Origin: Streptomyces justiciae
GTDB taxonomy: Bacteria; Actinomycetota; Actinomycetes; Streptomycetales; Streptomycetaceae
DNA length: 64,000 bases
Direction of reading: 5' to 3'
Assembly: GCF_015163075.1 (NCBI RefSeq)
Contig: NZ_JADDXU010000002.1
Location: forward strand, 434,001-498,000
The notes under the pieces: model-generated
Seen by the model: only the letters and a program-made list of their open reading frames with translations
Told to the model about the DNA's origin: nothing
Databases searched by the model: none
Shown here: positions 26,730-36,176 of the stretch, in pieces
Layout: each line of letters begins with the position of its first letter
How positions within the stretch are numbered: the stretch's first letter is position 1
Program-made: the position numbers and the translations under genes

Positions 26730-27554
26730 GTGAAGACCCGTTCCGTGCGTCGGACCCGTCGGATGATGCAGGTGACCGGCGCCGGCGCCGCCGCCCTGCT
26801 GGCCCTGACCGCCTGTTCGTCCTCCGACGACGACTCCTCCGCGGGGTCCGACTCCGCCGGCTCCGCCTCCGGCAAGCTGTCCGGCGAGGTCACCGTGTTC
26901 GCGGCGGCCTCGCTGAAGGAGAGCTTCGAGACGCTGGGCAAGCAGTTCGAGAAGGCCCACCCCGGTACGAAGGTCACGTTCAGCTTCGGCGGCAGTGACG
27001 CGCTCGCCGCGAGCATCACCGGCGGTGCCCCGGCGGACGTCTTCGCCTCCGCCAGCCCCAAGACCATGAAGATCGTGACGGACGCGGGCGACAACGCCGG
27101 CGAGCCGGCCACGTTCGTGCGCAACCAGCTGGAGATCGCCACCCTGCCGGGCAACCCCGACAAGGTCGCCTCCCTCAAGGACCTCACCGACTCGGACCTG
27201 AAGGTCGTCCTGTGCGACAAGACGGTGCCCTGCGGCGCGGCCGCCGAGAAGGCCCTGACGGCGAGCAAGCTGAAGCTCACCCCGGTCTCCTACGAGGAGG
27301 ACGTCAAGTCCGCCCTCAACAAGGTGGTGCTCAAGGAGGCCGACGCCGCGGTCGTCTACAAGACCGATGTGAAGGCCGCGGGTGACAAGGTGGAGGGCGT
27401 GGAGTTCCCCGAGTCCGCCGACGCGATCAACGACTACCCGATCACCCTGCTGAAGGAGTCGAAGAACACCGACACCGCCAAGGCGTTCATCGCGCTGGTG
27501 CGGTCCGCCGAGGGGCAGAAAGTGCTGACCTCGGCCGGGTTCCTCAAGCCGTGA
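26730..27554 (+). CDS. modA: molybdate ABC transporter, substrate-binding lipoprotein
   Basis: A 274-aa lipoprotein: basic start, hydrophobic stretch and lipobox LTAC with the lipid-bearing Cys at 29, then an acidic Ser-rich linker. The mature part opens VTVFAAASLKESFETLGKQF and contains FSFGGSDALAASITGGAPADVFASAS, the ModA signature for binding tetrahedral molybdate or tungstate outside the membrane. The GTG start at 26730 follows GAGGGAG. The 187 bases upstream hold two CATGCGATGC direct repeats (near 26577 and 26608) that could be regulatory; no molybdate repressor gene or Moco riboswitch was recognised. It overlaps modB by four bases (GTGA). Confidence 0.95.
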   Translation: MKTRSVRRTRRMMQVTGAGAAALLALTACSSSDDDSSAGSDSAGSASGKLSGEVTVFAAASLKESFETLGKQFEKAHPGTKVTFSFGGSDALAASITGGAPADVFASASPKTMKIVTDAGDNAGEPATFVRNQLEIATLPGNPDKVASLKDLTDSDLKVVLCDKTVPCGAAAEKALTASKLKLTPVSYEEDVKSALNKVVLKEADAAVVYKTDVKAAGDKVEGVEFPESADAINDYPITLLKESKNTDTAKAFIALVRSAEGQKVLTSAGFLKP

Positions 27555-28408
27555 CGTCCTCCGACTCGGGCAAGGCCGGCACCGTGGACACCCTCAGCGG
27601 TGGTCCGCGGCGCCGCGCACGCCGTCGTGGGGGTGCCGCTCCGCTGCCGCTCCTCGTGCCCGCGCTGATCGGTCTGGCGTTCCTCGTCCTGCCGCTGGTC
27701 GCCCTGCTGATCAGGGCGCCCTGGCACAGCATGCCCGACCTGCTGACCAGCACCGAGGTGTGGCAGGCGCTGCGGCTGTCCCTGGTCTGCGCGACGGCGG
27801 CGACCGCAGTGAGCCTGGTGATCGGGGTGCCGTTGGCCTGGCTGCTGGCCCGGGTGGAGTTCCCAGGACGTGGTCTCGTACGGGCCCTGGTCACCCTGCC
27901 GCTGGTGCTGCCGCCGGTCGTCGGGGGTGTGGCGCTGCTGATGGCGCTGGGCCGCAACGGGGTCGTCGGGAAGTGGCTGGACTCCTGGTTCGGGGTCACG
28001 CTTCCCTTCACCACCACCGGCGTCGTGATCGCGGAGGCGTTCGTCGCGATGCCGTTCCTCGTGATCAGCGTGGAAGGCACCCTGCGGGCGGCCGACCCGC
28101 GCTACGAGGAGGCCGCCACGACGCTCGGCGCATCCCGCTTCACCGCGTTCCGCCGGGTCACGCTCCCCCTCATCGCGCCCGGTATCGCGGCGGGCGCCGT
28201 CCTCGCATGGGCGCGGGCGCTCGGCGAGTTCGGCGCGACGATCACCTTCGCCGGCAACTTCCCCGGCCGCACCCAGACCATGCCGCTGGCCGTCTACCTC
28301 GCCCTCCAGAACGACCCGGAGGCCGCCATCGCCCTCAGCCTGGTGCTGCTCGCCGTCTCCATCGCGGTCCTCGCGGGCCTGCGCGACCGCTGGATGACGG
28401 CCTCATGA
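27551..28408 (+). CDS. modB: molybdate ABC transporter, permease
   Basis: A 285-aa membrane protein with about five to six helices. The conserved EAA loop that contacts the ATPase is present (EEAATTLGASRFTAFRRVTLPLIAPGI), as is LGEFGATITFAGNFPGRTQTMPLAVY, diagnostic of ModB. The GTG start overlaps the modA stop (GTGA), so translation is coupled. The N-terminal Arg-rich extension before the first helix is a little longer than usual. A repeat-filled gap of about 240 bases separates it from modC. Confidence 0.94.
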   Translation: MTSSDSGKAGTVDTLSGGPRRRARRRGGAAPLPLLVPALIGLAFLVLPLVALLIRAPWHSMPDLLTSTEVWQALRLSLVCATAATAVSLVIGVPLAWLLARVEFPGRGLVRALVTLPLVLPPVVGGVALLMALGRNGVVGKWLDSWFGVTLPFTTTGVVIAEAFVAMPFLVISVEGTLRAADPRYEEAATTLGASRFTAFRRVTLPLIAPGIAAGAVLAWARALGEFGATITFAGNFPGRTQTMPLAVYLALQNDPEAAIALSLVLLAVSIAVLAGLRDRWMTAS

Positions 28409-28424
28409 CCGGCCGCGCCGGAAG

Positions 28425-28534
28425 ACCGCCTCACGACCGGACGTGCCTGATGACCGCCCCATTTCGACCGTGCCGGAAAACCGCCTCACGACCGGACGTG
28501 CCTGATGGCCGCCCCGTTCCGACCGTGCCGGATG
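28425..28534. repeat. 55-bp tandem repeats in the modB-modC gap
   Basis: Two near-identical 55-bp units (28425-28479 and 28480-28534) are followed by degenerate partial copies up to the modC start. The units contain repeated ATGACCG and CCTGATGRCC words. 55 is not a multiple of three and the region is out of the modB frame, so it looks non-coding. The gap from 28409 to 28651 holds nothing else I can recognise. Confidence 0.88.
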
Positions 28535-28651
28535 ACCGCCCATGGCCGGACGCGCCGGATGACAGCCCCATGACCAGCCACGCCCGATGACCACCCCATG
28601 ACCGACCATGCCGATGACCGCCTCATGACCGACACCTCTGGACGACCGCCC

Positions 28652-29740
<1,089 letters not shown>

Positions 29741-29779
29741 GCCGGCTACCCGTAACTCATCGCCCTCGCACGGCAGTTG

Positions 29780-30604
29780 TCAGCGTTCCAGGAACACCAT
29801 CGCCGCCAGAACGACGACGAGCAGAGTGACGTAGGCGAGCGAGTGGACCCGGTCCGGGACCCGGCCGGTGAGGCGGCGGGTCAGCGCGATCGCGGGCAGG
29901 GAGCCCAGCAGCAGGGCGGCGCCGGCGGTGAGGTCGACGTAGCCGAGTGGTCCGGTGCCGGTGGGGGCGAGGGCGTAGACAAGGGTGCCGGTGACGGCGA
30001 CGGGGACGCTGAGCGGGTTGGCCAGGGCGGTCGCCTCGGCCATCGGCAGCCCCCTGCGGCGCAGCAGCGGCACCGTCATGACGCTGCCGCCCACGCCCAG
30101 GGCGGCGGCCACGAGGCCGATTCCGGTGCCGCCGAGGGTGGTGGTGGCGGGGCCGAGCGGCTTCGGGCCTGTTCCGGGTGCCACGGAGAGGAAGCCCTTG
30201 CGCAGCACGCTGTCGGCGATCGTCACCAGCAGGTAGGCGGCGAACAGCAGGCGCAGCGTCGTACCGCCGAGCAGGGTGGCCGCGAAAGACCCGGCGGCGG
30301 CGCCGAGCACGATGTACGCCGCCAGGGGCCAGACGTACGCGCGCCGCAGCCGGCCCTGACGCCACGACGCACGGGCCGCCACCACGGCGTTCACGACCAT
30401 CACCGCCGCCGAGGTCGCCACGGCGATGTGCATGGCGTCGGCGGCGGCGCCCGGGCGAGCGGTGGCGGTCAGGACGCCGTAGACGACGGGCACCGTGACG
30501 AAGCCGCCGCCGAAGCCGAAGAGGACGGTCGTGACGCCGGTCAGGCAGCCGAAGAACAGGAGGGTGAGGAACATGGTCAGCACGGGCACGACGGTAGGGA
30601 TCAT
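29780..30604 (-). CDS. TauE/SafE-family permease
   Basis: A 274-aa membrane protein with about seven or eight helices. The opening FFGCLTGVTTVLFGFGGGFVTVPV and the repeat GLVAAALGVGGSVMTVPLL are the paired Gly-rich motifs of the TauE/SafE (DUF81) family of sulfite, sulfonate or organic-acid exporters. The substrate cannot be told. The ATG at 30604 starts the first helix; the frame is open to 30733 but that would overlap the divergent AraC gene. The divergent gap is 67 bases, so the AraC-type regulator probably controls it. Confidence 0.9.
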   Translation of the reverse strand: MIPTVVPVLTMFLTLLFFGCLTGVTTVLFGFGGGFVTVPVVYGVLTATARPGAAADAMHIAVATSAAVMVVNAVVAARASWRQGRLRRAYVWPLAAYIVLGAAAGSFAATLLGGTTLRLLFAAYLLVTIADSVLRKGFLSVAPGTGPKPLGPATTTLGGTGIGLVAAALGVGGSVMTVPLLRRRGLPMAEATALANPLSVPVAVTGTLVYALAPTGTGPLGYVDLTAGAALLLGSLPAIALTRRLTGRVPDRVHSLAYVTLLVVVLAAMVFLER

Positions 30605-30671
30605 GAAGTGTGGCGGGCAATCGATGAATCGCCAGGTTCCTACGCGCAGCAGACACCCGTAGCCTGCGGGC

Positions 30672-31442
30672 ATGCGCAACATCCCGGTCGCCGAGGTGGA
30701 CGGCCTCGACCGTGCCGTGCTCGCCATCGGCACCGACTACCCCGCGGACCATCTGCTGCCGTGGCACGAGCACCGCCGCGCCCAGGTGCTGTACGCGGCG
30801 ACCGGCGTCATGCGGGTGGAGACGGCGGACGGCAGCTGGACGATCCCCACCGCCCGCGCCGTGCTGATCCCGCCGACGACCAGGCACCAGGTCACCATGA
30901 CGGGCGTCAGCACCCGCAGCCTCTACCTCGAACCGGCCGCCGTCCCCTGGTTCCCGGCCCGCTGCCAGGCCGTCGACGTCTCTGCCCTGCTCCGGGAACT
31001 GATCCTGGAAGCCGTCGAGATGGACCCGTACTACCCCGAACACGGCCGCGACGCGGCGGTCGCCGCCCTCCTGCTCCACGAGTTGAGGCACCTCGCCCCG
31101 CTCCCGCTGGACGTGCCACTGCCGTCCGAGCCCCGGCTGCGCGGCCTGTGCGAGGAGTTCCTCGACAAGCCCGACATCCATGATCCGCCCGCGCGTTGGT
31201 GCGCGGCCCTCAACGTCAGCGAACGCACCCTCGCCCGGCTGTTCCGGCGCGGTACGGGCCTGAGTTTCTCCGAGTGGCGGCAACGGGCGTGCGTCCTGCA
31301 CTCCCTGCACCACCTCACGACGGGCGTGCCCGTCACCCGTGTCGCGGCCCTGCTGGGCTACGACAATCCCGCCGCCTACACGGCCGCGTTCGGGAAACTC
31401 CTCGGCCGGCCGCCGACGGCGTACCGGCAGACGGGCCGGTGA
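30672..31442 (+). CDS. AraC-family transcriptional regulator
   Basis: A 256-aa regulator. The N-terminal cupin is visible (LPWHEHRRAQVLYAATGVMRVETADG, ARAVLIPPTTRHQV) and the C-terminal double helix-turn-helix is complete (LNVSERTLARLFRRGTGLSFSEWRQR, then VTRVAALLGYDNPAAYTAAFGKLLGRPPTAYR). Such cupin-AraC proteins often control the permease beside them; here that is the divergent TauE/SafE gene 67 bases away. The effector is unknown. It is followed 125 bases later by the isoprenoid cassette on the same strand, for which it could also act. Confidence 0.92.
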   Translation: MRNIPVAEVDGLDRAVLAIGTDYPADHLLPWHEHRRAQVLYAATGVMRVETADGSWTIPTARAVLIPPTTRHQVTMTGVSTRSLYLEPAAVPWFPARCQAVDVSALLRELILEAVEMDPYYPEHGRDAAVAALLLHELRHLAPLPLDVPLPSEPRLRGLCEEFLDKPDIHDPPARWCAALNVSERTLARLFRRGTGLSFSEWRQRACVLHSLHHLTTGVPVTRVAALLGYDNPAAYTAAFGKLLGRPPTAYRQTGR

Positions 31443-31566
31443 TCCGCACGGTCGAGCGAGTTGATCACTCGATCGTGAGTTCCTCCGACCCGGCGGCCGA
31501 CGTGCGGCGATGCTCGATGGCACGGGTGCGCGGCCGGTGCTCGGACGTACGGCGGGTGGGGAAGAA

Positions 31567-31842
31567 GTGACGCGAGAAGCAGGACGCGAAAGCCTCGACG
31601 AGCAGGCGTTACTCCTGGTGGCGGGGCTGGCCGACCTGGCCGTGAGCACACTGGGGTCGGCCGTGGGCACGGTCCGGGGCCTGCTGCGGCGTTCGGCCGC
31701 GGCGGACCTCGCCGCGCAGGCCGAGCAGGACCTCGCCGCGCGGGGACGCCTGGTGCTGGACCGGTATGCGGCCGTGCCACCGGCCCAGTTGGAGATCCTC
31801 GCCCGGCAGTCCCTGGCCCGGAAGAGCGCCGGTGAGGACTGA
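31567..31842 (+). CDS. 91-aa helical protein opening the isoprenoid cassette; contains a TTA codon
   Basis: A small, Ala/Leu-rich, probably all-helical protein with no recognised family (ALLLVAGLADLAVSTLGSAVG and LAAQAEQDLAARGRLVLDRYAAVPPAQ are visible). The GTG at 31567 follows GGGGAAG; the frame is open to 31510. Leu codon 31609-31611 is TTA, the codon read only by the bldA tRNA in Streptomyces, so synthesis should be delayed to development. Its stop overlaps the start of the polyprenyl synthetase (GTG at 31832), so translation of the two is coupled. A role as partner or regulator of the synthetase is inferred from position only. Confidence 0.8.
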   Translation: MTREAGRESLDEQALLLVAGLADLAVSTLGSAVGTVRGLLRRSAAADLAAQAEQDLAARGRLVLDRYAAVPPAQLEILARQSLARKSAGED

Positions 31843-32887
31843 CCGCTGGGAACCGGCGGCGTTCAAGGCCCGCGTCGACGAGGTGCTGAGCCGGTTCGTG
31901 GCCGAGGAGGCCGAGCAGTTCGCCGGGATCGACCCTCTGCTGGGGCCGGTGGCCGGGCAGTTGGAGGAGGCGGTGACGCACGGCAAGCGGCTGCGCGCGG
32001 CCTTCTGCTACTGGGGCTGGCGTGCCGTGGGGCAGCCGGACTCCGACGCGCTGGTGCGGGCGGCGGCGTCCATGGAGCTGGTGCACTGCGCGGCCGTCGT
32101 CCATGACGACCTCATCGACGACAGTCCCCTGCGGCACGGGCGCCCCACGGCCCACGTCGCCCTGCGTGACGTCGTACGGCATCGTCCGCATGCCCCGGCT
32201 GCGGCGCGGTCGTTGGCGATGCTGGTGGGCGATCTGCTGATGGCGCTGGCGGGGCAACTGTTCGCCACCAGCGGCCTGCCCGCCGCGTATCTCGCCCGCG
32301 CCCGGCCCCTGTGGTCGGTGATGGCCCGGGAGCTGATCGCGGGTGAGTGCCTGGAGATCCTGCGCACGGGAGCCGGGCCGGACACCGACGCGTCGCTGAA
32401 GGTGATCCGCTACAAGACCGCCAAGTACACCGTGGAACACCCCCTGTTGATCGGCGGCGCCCTGGCCGGGGCCGGCACCCGGCTGCGCGAGGGCTACTCG
32501 TCGTACGGGCTGCCCCTGGGCGAGGCCTTCCAGCTCCGGGACGACCTGCTCGGCCTGTTCGGGGACCCGGCGCACACCGGCAAGGCCAACACCGACGACG
32601 TCGAGGGCCACCGCCCCACGGCCCTGCTGGCCGAGACCTGGCGCCTGGCCGGCGACGCCGACCGGAAGCGGCTGAGCTCGCTTCTGGGCCGCCCCAGCGT
32701 GAACACGGAAGCCCTCGACGACATCCGCGAACTGATGCGTGCGCTGAGGGCACCTGACCGTATCGAGGACATGATCGGCGCTCGGGTCGAGGAGTCGCTC
32801 GGCGCCCTCGACCAGCTGAATCTCCCGCCGCACGCCGCCGCCGCGCTGACCGCGCTGGCGCGGTCGGCGACCGACCGCCTGTCCTGA
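31832..32887 (+). CDS. polyprenyl diphosphate synthase family protein
   Basis: A 351-aa trans-isoprenyl diphosphate synthase. The first Asp-rich motif is DDLIDD (92-97), with the Lys/Arg-bearing GKRLRAAFCYWGW region before it; the second is RDDLLGLFGD (from Asp237). KTAKYTVEHPLLIG is the usual K-T substrate segment. It condenses isopentenyl diphosphate with an allylic diphosphate to a C10-C20 or longer chain; chain length cannot be read from the residues seen. The GTG at 31832 overlaps the upstream 91-aa gene by 11 bases. The DUF2236 oxygenase follows after 41 bases. No terpene cyclase with DDxxD/NSE motifs is in the window. Confidence 0.93.
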   Translation: MRTDRWEPAAFKARVDEVLSRFVAEEAEQFAGIDPLLGPVAGQLEEAVTHGKRLRAAFCYWGWRAVGQPDSDALVRAAASMELVHCAAVVHDDLIDDSPLRHGRPTAHVALRDVVRHRPHAPAAARSLAMLVGDLLMALAGQLFATSGLPAAYLARARPLWSVMARELIAGECLEILRTGAGPDTDASLKVIRYKTAKYTVEHPLLIGGALAGAGTRLREGYSSYGLPLGEAFQLRDDLLGLFGDPAHTGKANTDDVEGHRPTALLAETWRLAGDADRKRLSSLLGRPSVNTEALDDIRELMRALRAPDRIEDMIGARVEESLGALDQLNLPPHAAAALTALARSATDRLS

Positions 32888-32928
32888 AGCGACCCCGGGC
32901 AACCCCACGGACCACAAGGAGCATTGCC

Positions 32929-34092
32929 ATGACCCGCACCGAGGCCTCGATGGACGCCCTGCGGCGGACCGGGGACGAACTCGCGGACGCCACCGTCGCC
33001 ACGCTCTTCGAACGCGGCGAGGTGGGCACGTTCAACTCCCTGATGCGTTACGTCTCCACGGCCGGCGCTCCCCTGCCGGACGGACTGCCCGAGGTCGCAC
33101 GGGAGTACCTCGAAGCCACCCGTGTCCCGCCGAGCTGGGTGGACTGGTCGGAGATGGAGAAGGCCCGGCTGTTCTTCATCGACAACAACGTGCACATCTC
33201 CACCGCCCTGTCCTTCGCCTCCATGCCCGCCTGCTACGTCGTCCCGCATGTGGCGAGACTGCTGTCGGCCACGCACGGGCTGAAGTACCCCGCCAAACGG
33301 ATGGCGGAGACAGGCCAGTTCACCGTCCATCTCATGCAGCCGGACGCCTTCGAGGCGGGCAGCCGCTTCATCCCGGCCGCCCAGAAGGTCCGACTGCTGC
33401 ACGCCTCCATCCGTCACCATCTGAGGCGCGAGAACCGCTGGGACGTCGACGCGTCGGGGGTGCCGATCTGTCAGGAGGACATGATCGGCGGGCAGATGTT
33501 CTTCTCGCTGCTCGTGCTGGACAGCCTGCACCGTCTCGGCATCCACATGTCGCAGGAAGGCGCGGAGGCCTACTACTACGCGTGGCGGGTGGTGGGAGCG
33601 ATGCTCGGCGTGGACCAAGACGCCGTCCCCAAGTCCCTCGACGACGCACGCCAGTTCCTCGACCTCTACATGATCCGGCACATGGGCCCGTCCGAGGAGG
33701 GCGCGCACCTGACCCGCCAACTCATCGACCTGTACGAGGAGATCGTCCCCGGCACCTTCTTCGACCCGATCGTCTCCGCGCTGATCCGCTATCTCGTCGG
33801 CGACACCTGCGCCGACTGGCTGGAGGTGCCACACACCCCGTGGGACACCGCGGTCAAGGCCGTACCCCACCTCCTGGGCGTCCTGGAGTCGATCGAGGAC
33901 CGCTCCCCGCTCGGCGCCTGGGCCCTGGACCGCCTCGGCCACCTCACGACGGTCCTCGAACTGTCCTCCCTGACGCGCGGCCGGGTCATGCACTACGCCA
34001 TCCCCGAACACCTCAAGAAGGACTACGGCGTCCCGGGCACGGTCCCCCGCACCCGGCGGTGGGTCCCGCCGGTCGGCGCGTCGGGCCGATGA
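32929..34092 (+). CDS. DUF2236/MpaB-family haem oxygenase, Lcp-like
   Basis: A 387-aa protein of the DUF2236 family, which includes the rubber oxygenase Lcp. In Lcp of strain K30 the haem-site residues are Arg164, Thr168 and His198. Here Arg124, Thr128 (RMAET) and His158 (VRLLHASIR) occur with the same spacings of 4 and 34. Lcp residues reported as important for rubber cleavage (Glu148, Lys167) do not appear to be kept: position 127 is Glu and 108 is Val. No Tat signal is present, so it is likely cytosolic. It lies 41 bases after the polyprenyl synthase, implying oxidation or cleavage of an isoprenoid made by that enzyme. The family is firm; the role is inferred. Confidence 0.88.
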   Translation: MTRTEASMDALRRTGDELADATVATLFERGEVGTFNSLMRYVSTAGAPLPDGLPEVAREYLEATRVPPSWVDWSEMEKARLFFIDNNVHISTALSFASMPACYVVPHVARLLSATHGLKYPAKRMAETGQFTVHLMQPDAFEAGSRFIPAAQKVRLLHASIRHHLRRENRWDVDASGVPICQEDMIGGQMFFSLLVLDSLHRLGIHMSQEGAEAYYYAWRVVGAMLGVDQDAVPKSLDDARQFLDLYMIRHMGPSEEGAHLTRQLIDLYEEIVPGTFFDPIVSALIRYLVGDTCADWLEVPHTPWDTAVKAVPHLLGVLESIEDRSPLGAWALDRLGHLTTVLELSSLTRGRVMHYAIPEHLKKDYGVPGTVPRTRRWVPPVGASGR

Positions 34093-34165
34093 GTTTGCCG
34101 GTCACCGGAAGTCTTCCCTGTGGCAGGCCCGCACTCTCGGGGCAGTGAGGGAGAGGAAGAGCAGG

Positions 34166-34750
34166 ATGGACAATCCGATTCGGCTGTACATGTCGATGTC
34201 GCTCGACGGTTATGTCGCCGGCCCGGACGACCGGCCGGGGCAGGAGCTCGGACGCGACGGTGGGCGGCTGTTCAACTGGCTCGACGACCGGGAGTCCGAC
34301 GGCCCGAGCGGCCAGGTCTACCGCGAGGCGCTGGCGACCGGCGCGGTGATCTCCGGCCGACGCACGTTTGAACTCGCCGGCCGCTGGCAGGGCGACCACC
34401 ACGACGGCGTACCGATCTTCGTCCTCACCCACCAGGTGGCGGACGGCGACGTCCCACCCGGCCACGCGCGTTTCGTCACCGATGTCGAGGACTGCGCCCG
34501 CCAGGCCCGCAAGGCCGCCGGGGACCGGCCGGTCATGGTCCACGGGGCGGGCGCGGCGCAGGCACTGCTGCGCGCCGGGCAGCTGGACGAGATGGAGATC
34601 CACCTGGTCCAGGTCCTCCTCGGGGGCGGTCGGCGGCTCTTCGAGCACCTGGGCGGCGACCACATCGAACTCGACCTCGTCCGACGCCTCGACGACCGGG
34701 ACGTCACGCATCTCCGCTACCGGGTGCGGCGCCCCGAGGAGGCCGCGTGA
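34166..34750 (+). CDS. dihydrofolate reductase / RibD C-terminal-like protein
   Basis: A 194-aa protein of the RibD-C family: MSMSLDGYVAGPDD at the start, GAVISGRRTFELAGRW in the middle and VMVHGAGAAQALLRAGQLDEMEIHLVQVLLGGGRRLFEHL near the end. These bind NADPH and reduce small heterocycles, but the real substrate of most stand-alone members is unknown; they are not folate enzymes by default. The ATG at 34166 sits after GAGGAAGAGCAGG. The stop overlaps the start of the VOC gene (GTGA), so the two are translationally coupled. Confidence 0.9.
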   Translation: MDNPIRLYMSMSLDGYVAGPDDRPGQELGRDGGRLFNWLDDRESDGPSGQVYREALATGAVISGRRTFELAGRWQGDHHDGVPIFVLTHQVADGDVPPGHARFVTDVEDCARQARKAAGDRPVMVHGAGAAQALLRAGQLDEMEIHLVQVLLGGGRRLFEHLGGDHIELDLVRRLDDRDVTHLRYRVRRPEEAA

Positions 34751-35160
34751 GGACGCTCTTCGTCTCCTACCGCGTCACCGACCTCGCCCGCTCGCTCGCG
34801 TTCTACACGGCCTTGGGCTACACCGAACTGGGCAGGGTCGAACTCGACGGCGGGGCTCGCCTCGTACTCCTCAACTTCCCGGACGAACCGGCGGCGTCAC
34901 TGGAACTGGTCCACCGCCCCGCCGCCGGACCGGTCGACGTCGGCAGCGGCTTCGACCACCTCGCGATCCAGGTGGAGACGCTCGCCACCACACTGGACAC
35001 GCTGACCGCAGCCGGCCTGCGGCCCGAGCCCCTCCAGCATCCGGGCGGACCGCAGGGCCCGAAGACCTCGTGGCTCACCGACCCGGACGGCTACCGGATC
35101 GAGCTGGTGGAGTGGCCGCCCGGACACCCCGACGGCATCACCGCGGCGGACTTCGCGTGA
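34747..35160 (+). CDS. glyoxalase/VOC-superfamily protein
   Basis: A 137-aa VOC-fold protein. Two beta-alpha-beta-beta-beta modules are seen: YRVTDLARSLAFYTALGYTEL with SLELVH, then FDHLAIQVETL ... KTSWLTDPDGYRIELVEW. The metal-binding pattern (His in FDHLAI and Glu in RIELVEW) resembles lactoylglutathione-lyase types. The GTG start overlaps the stop of the upstream reductase, which suggests joint handling of one reactive small molecule. The substrate is not predictable. Confidence 0.9.
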   Translation: MRTLFVSYRVTDLARSLAFYTALGYTELGRVELDGGARLVLLNFPDEPAASLELVHRPAAGPVDVGSGFDHLAIQVETLATTLDTLTAAGLRPEPLQHPGGPQGPKTSWLTDPDGYRIELVEWPPGHPDGITAADFA

Positions 35161-35188
35161 GCGCGTCTCGGCCGGCCCCGCGGCTGGG

Positions 35189-35980
35189 TCAGCCCGGCTT
35201 CACCGCCCGCGTCGCGAAGTAGTGCGACATGTATGCGGCGGACGCGCTGGACTGGTGCGGCGCCTCCGTGAAGCCGGTGAGAACGAACCCCGCGGCGAGT
35301 TGCCCGCCGATCTGGTCGGTGAGGGTGTGGCTGTGTTCAAGAGCGGCGTCCGCACCGAACTTCGCCGCGCGCTCCTCGGCGGAGTACTGCGTGACATCGC
35401 TGTAGGGCAGCTTGTGCACGACGACCAGCTCGCCCCGCTCCTCGAGCGCCTCGTGGTCGAACAAGTACGCGTCCGGGTTGAGGAAGCCCGCGAGCAGCGT
35501 TCCGCCCGGTCGCAGGACGCGGAAGCACTCACGCCACACCGCCCCCAACTCCGGGACGAACAGGTTGGAGACCGGATGGAACACGACGTCGAAGGTGGCG
35601 TCGCCGAAGGCGCTGAGGTCGCGCATGTCGCCCAGGACGGTGCGCAGCTCGAGTCCGTCGCGGGCCGCCACCATCTGGTCCTGGCCGAGCTGACGGGGTG
35701 AGTTGTCGAACACGGTGACCCGCGCCCCGGCGGCGGCGAGGATCGGCCCCTGCTGACCACCGCCGGAGGCCAGGCACAACACGTCCGTGCCGGTCAGGTC
35801 CGTCGGCAGCCAGGAGCGGTCGACGGGCTCATGCCCGATGAGAACGACCGACCAGTCGCCCGTGCGGGCCCGCTCGACCTCCTCGGCACTCACCGGCCTC
35901 GACCACTCGCTGCCCTCTTGGACGTACTTGTCCCAGGCGGCCCGATTGTGGGCAACCGGGTCGACCTCCCTGTCCTGCAC
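35189..35980 (-). CDS. class I SAM-dependent methyltransferase
   Basis: A 263-aa methyltransferase. The SAM-binding motif is LTGTDVLCLASGGGQQGPILAAAGARVTVFDNS, followed by DMRDLSAFGDATFDVVFHPVSNLFV (motifs II-III) and CFRVLRPGGTLLAGFLNP. The GTG at 35980 follows AGGGAG at 6 bases; the frame runs on to 36088. The acceptor substrate is not evident. It faces the VOC gene end to end and stands alone. Confidence 0.9.
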   Translation of the reverse strand: MQDREVDPVAHNRAAWDKYVQEGSEWSRPVSAEEVERARTGDWSVVLIGHEPVDRSWLPTDLTGTDVLCLASGGGQQGPILAAAGARVTVFDNSPRQLGQDQMVAARDGLELRTVLGDMRDLSAFGDATFDVVFHPVSNLFVPELGAVWRECFRVLRPGGTLLAGFLNPDAYLFDHEALEERGELVVVHKLPYSDVTQYSAEERAAKFGADAALEHSHTLTDQIGGQLAAGFVLTGFTEAPHQSSASAAYMSHYFATRAVKPG

Positions 35981-36141
35981 GTTCAACTCCCTGCTACGGG
36001 CAAGCGGACACCTGCGCCACTGATGGTTCGGTGCGCCAGCCAACACGATCACAGGGTGCGGGCTCAACGAAATTTGCGCCCGCGGCAAGGCAGCGGCGCA
36101 ATGCCAGGACGGTCTCCCTCACCCCGCTCACCCGAACGCCC

Positions 36142-36170
36142 TTGCCCACAACCGAGCACACCCCTACCCT
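36142..36170 (+). promoter_or_regulatory. sigma-HrdB-type promoter giving a leaderless transcript
   Basis: TTGCCC at 36142-36147 and TACCCT at 36165-36170 are spaced by exactly 17 bases. The GTG start of the MFS gene (36177) begins 7 bases after the -10 box, where transcription should start. No Shine-Dalgarno sequence is present, so the mRNA is predicted to be leaderless. Confidence 0.65.
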
Positions 36171-36176
36171 GATTTT

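Noticed and set aside
32929-34092. Identification of the DUF2236 protein as a rubber oxygenase
   Set aside because: The haem-site spacing matches Lcp, but no export signal is present and the residues tied to rubber cleavage are not kept.
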